A DNA stretch of 7,729 bases from Planctomycetaceae bacterium. Its GTDB lineage: Bacteria > Planctomycetota > Planctomycetia > Pirellulales > Thermoguttaceae. Position 1 is the first letter of the stretch, and each line of letters begins with the position of its first letter. Positions 1-6,106 of the stretch are shown one piece after another. Made by a program: the position numbers and the translations under genes. Below the pieces are notes generated by a model. That model ran no database searches, had not been told where the DNA came from, and saw only the letters and a list, made by a program, of their open reading frames with translations. The DNA lies in the NCBI GenBank assembly GCA_009776995.1, contig WRMR01000228.1:1-7729 (forward strand). The letters run 5' to 3'.

Positions 1-945
1 GCGGTGATTCTCGGAAACGGCATCGGCGGACTGGAAGTTGACAACGAAGCGCAACGCAAGCTGTTTGAAAAAGGTCCTTCGCGCATCCCGGCGATGGCCA
101 TTCCCCGCATGATTGCAAACGAGGCGGCTGGCAACGTTTCCATGATGCTCGGCTTGCACGGCCTTTCGCACACGATTGTCACCGCCTGCGCATCAGGCAC
201 CGACGCGATCGGTCACGCGATGTATTACCTGCGTACCGGACTGGCTGACGTTGTTGTCGCCGGCGGAACGGAAGCGGCGATTACCGAATACGGCGTCGGC
301 GGGTTTTGCGCCCTCAAGGCTCTCAGCACGGGTTTCAACGATCAGCCGACTCGTGCCAGCCGGCCGTTCGACAAACAACGCGACGGGTTCGTCATCGGCG
401 AAGGGGCGGGTGTGCTTATTCTCGAAACGCTTTCGCACGCAAAAAAACGCAACGCCGTTGTGATCGCCGAAATGGCCGGTTTTGCCGCGACGTGTGACGC
501 ATATCACCTCACCGCTCCGCACCCGCAAGGCGTTGGTGCGACAGATGCAATCCGATTGGCACTCGACAGTGCCGGGATGAAACCGGAAGACATCGACTAC
601 GTCAACGCCCACGGCACATCGACGCCGACCAACGACCCGGTTGAAACGCGCGCTATCAAACAGGCGTTCGGCGAACACGCTGACAAGCTCAAGGTCTCAT
701 CGACCAAGGGAATCATGGGCCACTGCATCGGAGCCGCCGGGGCACTTGAGGCCATCGTTTGTGTCAAGGCAATTACGGATGGCTTTTTTCCGGCAACGGC
801 CAATCTCGACGAACCGGACGAGGAATGTGATCTCGATTACGTCCCCAAAGTGGGACAACCAGGCGACATCCGCACCGCCATCTCCACCTCGCTCGGCTTC
901 GGCGGCCATAACTCGGTTGTCGCTGTCAGGCGGTTTGAAGAGTAG
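1..945 (+). CDS. fabF: beta-ketoacyl-ACP synthase II (KAS II), 5' end outside window
   Basis: Condensing enzyme of type II fatty-acid synthesis: it joins malonyl-ACP to a growing acyl-ACP, with loss of CO2, in the cytoplasm. The reading frame is open from base 1, so the start lies upstream. Against the roughly 410 residues usual for FabF, about 100 N-terminal residues are missing. The thiolase-fold Cys-His-His active site is complete: Cys in TACASGTDAIG (codon 187-189), His in VNAHGTSTP (610-612) and His in MGHCIGAAG (721-723). The conserved Lys of SSTKG is at 706-708. The family motifs GVGGFCALKALST, SRPFDKQRDGFVIGEGAG and SLGFGGHNS are also present, the last close to the C-terminus as expected. 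The stop is TAG at 943-945. The first GTG (4-6) is internal, not the start. Family assignment is very secure; FabF rather than FabB is chosen from overall similarity. Confidence 0.96.
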   Translation, partial: AVILGNGIGGLEVDNEAQRKLFEKGPSRIPAMAIPRMIANEAAGNVSMMLGLHGLSHTIVTACASGTDAIGHAMYYLRTGLADVVVAGGTEAAITEYGVGGFCALKALSTGFNDQPTRASRPFDKQRDGFVIGEGAGVLILETLSHAKKRNAVVIAEMAGFAATCDAYHLTAPHPQGVGATDAIRLALDSAGMKPEDIDYVNAHGTSTPTNDPVETRAIKQAFGEHADKLKVSSTKGIMGHCIGAAGALEAIVCVKAITDGFFPATANLDEPDEECDLDYVPKVGQPGDIRTAISTSLGFGGHNSVVAVRRFEE

Positions 946-1060
946 TACCCGATCAAGCCTCATTGTGGTTCCCCAACGACAGCCCGGAGCGTAAGAGACG
1001 GGTTTTCCGGGGACGACGCCGTGAAACCGGTCACTGACGTTCTTGGTTGCTGTTCTTGTC

Positions 1061-1083
1061 GGCGGTCACGGCGTGGCCGCCCT
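1061..1083 (+). repeat. Hairpin repeat, copy 1 (related to the ppdK terminator stem)
   Basis: A 9-bp stem (1061-1069 with 1073-1081, one G-T pair) closes a three-base loop. The 23 bases match the minus strand of 3020-2998, the ppdK terminator hairpin, at 21 positions. One of the two changes turns an A-T pair into a G-T pair, so the stem is kept. Read in the other orientation, 1061-1090 also matches 3000-3029 at 25 of 30 positions. Unlike copy 2, this copy has no T run after it, so it is not an obvious terminator. Confidence 0.55.
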
Positions 1084-1279
1084 ATCTTCGATACCGGTTG
1101 CCATCCAAAAACCTCTCCATGTCGCGTCCCCGTTGGGGCTTTTGTGCCACCGGCGCAACAACAGATTTCTTGCGCCGCCTTGTCCGCCGGTTCAATCCGG
1201 CAGTTAGAGAGATTGCGTCCTTTCAGGACGGTTCTTCTCGGCCAAAATACCCTGCCTTCCAATTCTTGAAGAGATTATC

Positions 1280-1285
1280 TATAAT
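1280..1285 (+). promoter_or_regulatory. Putative -10 box of the apt promoter
   Basis: A perfect TATAAT lies 60 bases before the apt start codon, which would give a leader of roughly 55 bases. The -35 position at a 17-base spacing reads TTCCAA (1257-1262), only three of six matches to TTGACA, so promoter strength is uncertain. Confidence 0.4.
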
Positions 1286-1345
1286 CACAGCGTTGCGTTG
1301 ACAGATTTTCAATTTGACCATTCTTTGTTCTTCACAGGATTCATC

Positions 1346-1873
1346 ATGCTCCATTTGCAAGACTATGTTCGGGAAATCCCCGATTTTCCGGTTCAGGGAA
1401 TTTTATTTCGCGACATCACCACGCTGATTGAAAACGGTGAGGCCTATCACCAGGCGATTGAGCAATTGGTCGAAAAAATCCGCGAACTCGGGGCGATTGA
1501 CGTCATCGCCGCACCGGAAGCACGCGGTTTCATTTTCGCCGCACCGATTGCATTTGCACTCAAGCTACCACTGATCCCGATTCGCAAGCCGGGCAAATTG
1601 CCGTACAAAACCGTTACGTTTACTTACGAGTTGGAGTACGGCAGCGATTCGTTGCAAATGCACGCCGACACAATCAAACCCGGCGCGAAGGTGTTGCTCG
1701 TGGACGACCTGCTCGCAACCGGCGGTACGATCAAGGCTTGCAAAGACCTCATCGAAAAGGAACGCGGCAAGGTGGTTGGCGCGGCGTTCCTGATGCAACT
1801 TGCCGGATTAAACGGCCGCGATAAAATCAGCGATATACCCATCTGCACACTGATCACCTATCCCGGGGCTTGA
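1346..1873 (+). CDS. apt: adenine phosphoribosyltransferase
   Basis: Purine salvage enzyme: adenine + PRPP gives AMP + PPi, in the cytoplasm. The 175-residue length fits the family (about 170-185). The N-terminus IPDFPVQGILFRDITTLI (residues 11-28) is typical of Apt, as are EARGFIFAAPIA (58-69), IRKPGKLPYKT (79-89) and YELEYGSDSLQMH (94-106). The PRPP-binding motif VLLVDDLLATGGT spans 116-128. The frame is open further upstream to a TTG at 1298, but Apt proteins normally begin a few residues before the DY(V/I)R-IPDFP segment. The ATG at 1346 also follows AGGA (1336-1339) at about six bases, so 1346 is chosen. The gene appears to stand alone: 400 bases separate it from fabF, and the next gene converges on it. 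No clear terminator follows; TTTTTATTT lies directly after the stop without a good stem. Confidence 0.95.
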   Translation: MLHLQDYVREIPDFPVQGILFRDITTLIENGEAYHQAIEQLVEKIRELGAIDVIAAPEARGFIFAAPIAFALKLPLIPIRKPGKLPYKTVTFTYELEYGSDSLQMHADTIKPGAKVLLVDDLLATGGTIKACKDLIEKERGKVVGAAFLMQLAGLNGRDKISDIPICTLITYPGA

Positions 1874-1894
1874 TTTTTATTTCATCCCAGAGCA

Positions 1895-1951
1895 ATGACG
1901 GGATTCATGGGATAATGCTCCAACAGCGGTTTTTCCAGAACACCCCGTCAT
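1895..1951. other. Inverted repeat in the gap between convergent genes
   Basis: ATGACGGG (1895-1902) and CCCGTCAT (1944-1951) are perfect 8-base inverted copies about 40 bases apart, between the apt stop and the stop of the minus-strand gene. A second pair, ATCCCA (1884-1889) and TGGGAT (1908-1913), interleaves with it. The long loop and the absence of a following T run argue against a standard terminator. A role at the end of both converging transcripts is possible. Confidence 0.25.
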
Positions 1952-2000
1952 CGCGTCAGAGTGCCAGCTTCATTCCCGCTTTGATTTCTTTCACAGGCCA

Positions 2001-2936
2001 TCAATCACCTTCAAACGGAAAATCCTTAACATACGAATTGCACCAATCAAATAACGCGTGATGTTCTTGCCAGGACTGCGTATGAAAAATTCTGTGGCGA
2101 TCACCCTCCGCTTTGTTCATCCCTTCTTTCCGATACACGGTCAATTCCCAATAATCGCACTCGTAACCTTCAGGAAAAGTTTTCCAATAGGTTGCCTTCC
2201 ACGGTGAAATACGTTCCGTATGGTAACGCCGGAAGCTGGACGCCTTAAACGAATCCGGGTGCGCATCCCAGCGTGTTTTCCAATCGAACCAGGCATCCAG
2301 CGTTTGCTCAGAAAGTGCCTTAGCATGGCAATAGGAGAGCGATTGATTTTCAGCAAGGTCGGCGTCATCCGGGTGGGAAGCCCGCGAATCAAGGTATTTG
2401 TTCCAATCGACTTGCGCCGTCTCTTCCCATTTTTCCGCACCTTGACGAGTCGCGCAAAAGGACAATGTTTCCCGATACATCATATCCCGTTGTTGCCAAC
2501 GATCATATCTTTTCTGTCGTTCTGCGGCCATGAAAAAATCCTCGATAATAGCCGCTTTCGGATAAAAAACAGGATTTTCCCAAACCGGCGTGAAGTCAAC
2601 AACGTCGCGGACTTGTGGTGCCCGTTCAGGAAGAATGGGGTTGGAAAACATTCCTTCCGTGTTTCTGTAGATTGCCAAATCCCCTTGTTTTTGCATAAAA
2701 ACAAGCAGGTCTGCCAATTGATTTGTCGTTAAGCCATGATGAGACTTATTGAATACCTCGTCCACATTGGGCCGGTTCAGCCAAGCAAGAGCAATACAAC
2801 AGTTCATTTGAGCTGTGACATCCAACACCCAAAATTCTTCTCGCGAGAGTCGCATGAAAGTTCGGCTTTTTGGCAACACACCAAGGGAAACCGGTCCCAG
2901 CAGAAAGATTGTTTTTCCTGGAAATGAACACGGCAT
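2001..2936 (-). CDS. Unrecognised tryptophan-rich protein
   Basis: A 311-residue protein of no family I recognise. It has no signal peptide of standard form and no evident membrane segment, so it is probably cytoplasmic. It is notably rich in Trp (14 by count) and other aromatic and charged residues. Residues 55-91 contain a stretch, HGLTTNQLADLLVFMQKQG, that could form helices like a small winged helix; this is a guess from pattern only. Residues 156-190 and 198-228 look like two copies of one unit: LS(F/Y)C, 14-15 residues, DW, then HPD. Two starts are possible. ATG at 2936 lies only some 8 bases after the predicted transcription start. ATG at 2855 (residue 28, MRLSREEFWVLDV) gives a more natural-looking N-terminus but has no ribosome binding site. 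Third-position bases are visibly more A/T than in apt or ppdK, which may mean recent acquisition or simply low expression. The TGA stop is at 2001-2003. Confidence 0.75.
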   Translation of the reverse strand: MPCSFPGKTIFLLGPVSLGVLPKSRTFMRLSREEFWVLDVTAQMNCCIALAWLNRPNVDEVFNKSHHGLTTNQLADLLVFMQKQGDLAIYRNTEGMFSNPILPERAPQVRDVVDFTPVWENPVFYPKAAIIEDFFMAAERQKRYDRWQQRDMMYRETLSFCATRQGAEKWEETAQVDWNKYLDSRASHPDDADLAENQSLSYCHAKALSEQTLDAWFDWKTRWDAHPDSFKASSFRRYHTERISPWKATYWKTFPEGYECDYWELTVYRKEGMNKAEGDRHRIFHTQSWQEHHALFDWCNSYVKDFPFEGD

Positions 2937-2951
2937 TCACTTCACAAGAGA

Positions 2952-2980
2952 ATGATACGCCCAAATGACCGGGATGTCAA
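2952..2980 (-). promoter_or_regulatory. Sigma-70-type promoter of the 2936 gene
   Basis: On the minus strand a perfect TTGACA (2980-2975) is followed at exactly 17 bases by TATCAT (2957-2952, five of six to consensus). Transcription would begin near 2945, between the ppdK terminator and the ATG at 2936. The gene therefore has its own promoter and does not depend on ppdK read-through. If the start at 2936 is used, the leader is only about 8 bases; if 2855 is used, about 90. Confidence 0.72.
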
Positions 2981-2982
2981 AC

Positions 2983-3023
2983 AAAAAAAAACCTGACAGG
3001 GCGGTCATGCCGTGACCGCCCTG
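2983..3023 (-). terminator. Intrinsic terminator of ppdK
   Basis: On the minus strand, an 11-bp perfect stem (3023-3013 with 3007-2997, five-base loop) begins 24 bases after the ppdK stop. After five bases it is followed by nine T (2991-2983). This is a classic Rho-independent terminator. Its stem is repeated almost exactly at 1061-1083. Confidence 0.88.
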
Positions 3024-3047
3024 CCTTCGTTTCGCTGTAGGATCAAA

Positions 3048-5852
3048 TCACTTGCAACAGCAGGATTTTTTATCCTGGCAACAGCATTTGCAGTCACAGC
3101 AACAGTTGCAACCGCCGCCGCAACACGAAGCCTTCTTATCCTTTGCGGCTTTCTTTTCGGCAATGGCGGCTTGGGCTGCGGCGAGTCTTGCCACCGGCAG
3201 ACGTAGCGGCGAGCAACTCACGTAATTCAGGCCGACCTCGTGGCAGAATTTCACGGACGCGGGATCACCGCCGTGTTCGCCGCAGATGCCCAATTTGATG
3301 TCGGGTCGCGTACACTTGCCGCCTTTGACCGCGATTTTCATCAGGCCGCCCACGCCGGTTTGGTCGAGCGTCTGGAACGGGTCCGCCGGGAAAATGTCCT
3401 TTTCCTGGTAGTCGTTGATGAATCCGCCGTAGTCGTCGCGGCTGATGCCGAGGCCGGTTTGCGTGAGATCGTTCGTCCCAAAGGAGAAGAACTCGGCACC
3501 CTGGGCGATTTCATCGGCGGTGATACAGGCTCGCGGAATTTCGATCATTGTGCCGACGAGGTAATCGACGGTGATGCCTTTTTCCTTGAAGACCTTTGCG
3601 GCGGTTTCACGAATCACAGCTTCTTGGTGACGGAACTCGGTGATGTTACCGACGAGCGGAATCATGATTTCCGGGTGAACGTCGATACCTTCGGCCATGA
3701 CGTTGACGGCGGCTTCGCAAATCGCGCGGGCTTGCATCCGGGTGATTTCGGGATACACGATGCCCAAACGGCAACCGCGATGACCGAGCATCGGGTTCGC
3801 TTCGGCGAGTTCATGGACGCGATTGGCAACGGCCTGGGCCGGAAGACCCATCTTTTTGGCAAGGTCTTCCTGTTCTTTGGCTTCGTGCGGCACAAATTCG
3901 TGAAGCGGCGGGTCCAGCAGACGGATCGTCACGGGACGACCGGCCATGGCACGGAAAATGCCTTCAAAATCGGCACGCTGGTGAGCCAAAAGCGGTTCGA
4001 GTGCCTTGATGCGTTCTTCGGTTGTCGCCGAGAGAATCATCTTGCGGAAGTCGTCGATGTGGTCGAAGAACATGTGCTCGGTCCGTGTCAGGCCGATGCC
4101 TTCGGCACCGAGGGCAATCGCTTGCGCGGATTCTTTCGGACTGTCGGCGTTGGTGCGGATGCCCAATTTGCGGAAGCGGTCCGACCAGCTCATAATCTGC
4201 TGGAATCGCTGGTAAAGCGGGGCGTCCTGCGGTTTGAGGTCTTTCGCGTCCAAAACGCGGAGGACTTCGCTCGGACTGGTCGGCACCTGGCCTTCATAAA
4301 CGCATCCCGTGAACCCATCGACCGAAATCCAATCGCCTTTTTTATAGGCTTTGCCGCCGACGGTCATCGTTTCCGCTTTGTAGTCAATGACAAGCGAGTC
4401 GCAACCGCAAACGCAGGCTTTTCCCATCTGGCGGGACACGAGTGCGGCGTGCGAGGCGGCACCGCCGAACGACGTGAGAATCCCTTTCGCAACTTTCATC
4501 CCGCGAAGGTCTTCCGGTGTGGTTTCACGGCGAACGAGAATAATCTGCGCGTTGTTGTCTTTCTGCCAAATCGCTTCGGCTTCGTCCGGCTGGAAGCAAA
4601 TCTGGCCTGTAGCGGCACCGGGACCGGCGTTGATGCCCTTTGCAATCGACGTTTTGCCTTTCAAGCCTGCGCCGCCGAAGACCGGCTGGAGCAATTGGGT
4701 AATATCGTTGGCAGGGATACGCGCAATGGCCATTTCCGGCGTGATCAAACCTTCGTTCACCATATCGACTGCGGCACGCACAGCGGCAAAACCGGTTCGC
4801 TTGGCGTTACGGGTTTGCAGCATCCACAGTTTCTGCCGTTCAATGGTAAATTCGATGTCCTGAATGTCCTTGTAGTGGTTTTCGAGAAGCATGGCGACTT
4901 TCGAAAACTCTTCCATCGATTTCGGCATGTCTTTTCCGAGTGATTCTTCGATCTTCTTCGGCATACGGATACCGGCCACAACGTCTTCCCCCTGAGCGTT
5001 GATAAGGTAGTCGCCCGTGATGCCCGGTTCGCCAGTCGCGCCGTTTCGAGTCAGTGCCACGCCAGTCGCGCAGTCGTTGCCCATATTGCCGAAGACCATC
5101 GCCTGCACGTTGACGGCTGTCCCCCATTCATGCGGAATGCCATGCATCCGGCGATAAACAATCGCGCGGTCGTTCATCCAGCTTCCGAACACGGCACCGA
5201 TGGCACCCCACATCTGTTCGCGCGGGTCTTCCGGGAAATCCTTGCCGGTGCGGTCTTTCACGGCCTTTTTAAACTCGGCAACCAGTTCCTTGAGATGTTC
5301 GGGTTTCAGCTCCTGATCGGTTTCGACGCCGACTTTTTCCTTTTTGTGTTCGAGAATCTCTTCAAACGGGTCGATATCGGTCTTGTTGGTCGGCTTCATT
5401 TCGAGAACAACGTCGCCGTACATTTGCACGAAACGGCGGTAACAGTCCCAGGCGAACCGTTCGTCGCCGCTCTTGGCGGCAAGCACTTTGACCGTTTCGT
5501 CGTTGAGCCCGATATTGAGAACGGTGTCCATCATGCCGGGCATCGACTCGCGGGCACCGGAGCGGCACGAAACGAGCAACGGCAGGTCTTTCTTGTCGCC
5601 GAAGGTTTTGCCCATCGCCTTTTCGATTTGAGCGAGTGCAGTTTCAACCTGGGCCACGAGTTCCGGTGGATAGGTTTGTCCATTTGCATAATAATAGGTG
5701 CAGACTTCGGTGCTAATGGTAAAACCGGCGGGGACGGGCAATCCGATCTTTGCCATTTCCGCCAAATTCGCTCCCTTGCCACCCAAGAGGTTTTTCATCG
5801 TTGCGTCACCGTCGGTGCCGTTTGGTCCGAAACTATAGACGTATTTTGCCAT
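3048..5852 (-). CDS. ppdK: pyruvate, phosphate dikinase with a cysteine-rich C-terminal tail
   Basis: Interconverts pyruvate + ATP + Pi and PEP + AMP + PPi in the cytoplasm, at the glycolysis/gluconeogenesis branch point. The 934 residues cover all domains. The N-terminal ATP-grasp part (about 1-350) has GGKGANLAEM with Lys26 and SCRSGARESMPGMMDT with Arg97. The phospho-carrier domain has GGAASHAALVSRQMG with the swivelling His468. The C-terminal PEP/pyruvate barrel (about 545-890) has GLTRTEHMFF, TIRLLDPPLHEF, NPMLGHRGCRLGI, metal ligand Glu771 (MIEIPRA), FGTNDLTQT and the catalytic Cys857 in GICGEHGGD. Two oddities stand out. The residue two before His468 is Ala466, where regulated PPDKs carry the Thr phosphorylated by the regulatory protein. 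After the normal end near residue 898, a Lys/Ala linker leads to a tail with 13 Cys (910-933), making the protein longer than the usual 870-900. The start is ATG at 5852, with AAAGG about 10 bases upstream. The terminator follows at 2983-3023. Confidence 0.97.
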   Translation of the reverse strand: MAKYVYSFGPNGTDGDATMKNLLGGKGANLAEMAKIGLPVPAGFTISTEVCTYYYANGQTYPPELVAQVETALAQIEKAMGKTFGDKKDLPLLVSCRSGARESMPGMMDTVLNIGLNDETVKVLAAKSGDERFAWDCYRRFVQMYGDVVLEMKPTNKTDIDPFEEILEHKKEKVGVETDQELKPEHLKELVAEFKKAVKDRTGKDFPEDPREQMWGAIGAVFGSWMNDRAIVYRRMHGIPHEWGTAVNVQAMVFGNMGNDCATGVALTRNGATGEPGITGDYLINAQGEDVVAGIRMPKKIEESLGKDMPKSMEEFSKVAMLLENHYKDIQDIEFTIERQKLWMLQTRNAKRTGFAAVRAAVDMVNEGLITPEMAIARIPANDITQLLQPVFGGAGLKGKTSIAKGINAGPGAATGQICFQPDEAEAIWQKDNNAQIILVRRETTPEDLRGMKVAKGILTSFGGAASHAALVSRQMGKACVCGCDSLVIDYKAETMTVGGKAYKKGDWISVDGFTGCVYEGQVPTSPSEVLRVLDAKDLKPQDAPLYQRFQQIMSWSDRFRKLGIRTNADSPKESAQAIALGAEGIGLTRTEHMFFDHIDDFRKMILSATTEERIKALEPLLAHQRADFEGIFRAMAGRPVTIRLLDPPLHEFVPHEAKEQEDLAKKMGLPAQAVANRVHELAEANPMLGHRGCRLGIVYPEITRMQARAICEAAVNVMAEGIDVHPEIMIPLVGNITEFRHQEAVIRETAAKVFKEKGITVDYLVGTMIEIPRACITADEIAQGAEFFSFGTNDLTQTGLGISRDDYGGFINDYQEKDIFPADPFQTLDQTGVGGLMKIAVKGGKCTRPDIKLGICGEHGGDPASVKFCHEVGLNYVSCSPLRLPVARLAAAQAAIAEKKAAKDKKASCCGGGCNCCCDCKCCCQDKKSCCCK

Positions 5853-6106
5853 AATTGTAATGCCTTTAAAGATTTAAGGTTGAAACTAAGCGTAATGCAG
5901 CGATTGAAAATTCACTGCACATCACATATCGTTGCGCCCGGCGGAAACCTCGCCGGACGAAATCTCACATATTCTATCAGGAGCTTGTGACGGTGAAATA
6001 AAACACACCCATCAAACAGTATAATGTACCAGATACCAAGCGGTCGGCAAGAGGTGACAGATGGATTGTGCTTTGAGACTATGTGTCATGATAGATAAGC
6101 AAACCT
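5853..6106 (-). promoter_or_regulatory. ppdK upstream region with paired direct repeats
   Basis: 254 bases between the end of the BON-protein gene and ppdK, both on the minus strand. No convincing terminator for the upstream gene and no clear -35/-10 pair for ppdK could be found; TAGAAT (minus strand, about 5977-5972) is the best isolated -10-like hexamer. TCACATAT occurs twice on the plus strand, at 5922-5929 and 5965-5972, 43 bases apart (about four helical turns). That spacing would suit a pair of protein-binding sites. A TATAAT on the plus strand at 6020-6025 has no gene downstream in that direction. Confidence 0.25.

Larger units (their letters stand above)
946..1345. other. 400-base gap between fabF and apt, several hairpins, no supported gene
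   Basis: Both strands have open frames here (82-100 codons), but they overlap each other, match nothing I recognise and lack good ribosome binding sites, so I do not call a gene. Visible dyads: CCCGGA (983-988) with TCCGGG (1006-1011); a 9-bp stem at 1061-1081; CGGCGCAA (1151-1158) with TTGCGCCG (1170-1177); GCCGG (1186-1190) with CCGGC (1197-1201); and CGTCCT (1216-1221) with AGGACG (1225-1230, three-base loop). None is followed by a convincing T run, so no fabF terminator can be named. The apt promoter candidate lies at the right end. Confidence 0.6.

Noticed and set aside
960..1269. Open frames of 82-100 codons on both strands between fabF and apt
   Set aside because: They overlap each other, have no good ribosome binding site, and one contains the SLTLRA pattern typical of a translated repeat rather than a gene.
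1298..1303. Perfect TTGACA before apt as a -35 box
   Set aside because: No -10-like hexamer lies 16-18 bases downstream, and a start there would leave almost no leader. TATAAT at 1280 is preferred.
1298..1345. Longer apt protein starting at TTG 1298
   Set aside because: The added 16 residues have no counterpart in the Apt family, and the ATG at 1346 has a ribosome binding site and the normal N-terminus.
3240..4943. 567-codon open frame antisense to ppdK
   Set aside because: The encoded protein matches no family I know and mirrors the codon bias of ppdK on the other strand. The ppdK frame has full motif support, so this is a shadow.
5130..5990. 286-codon open frame antisense to the 5' end of ppdK
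   Set aside because: It too lies over a firmly identified gene and has no recognisable domain.
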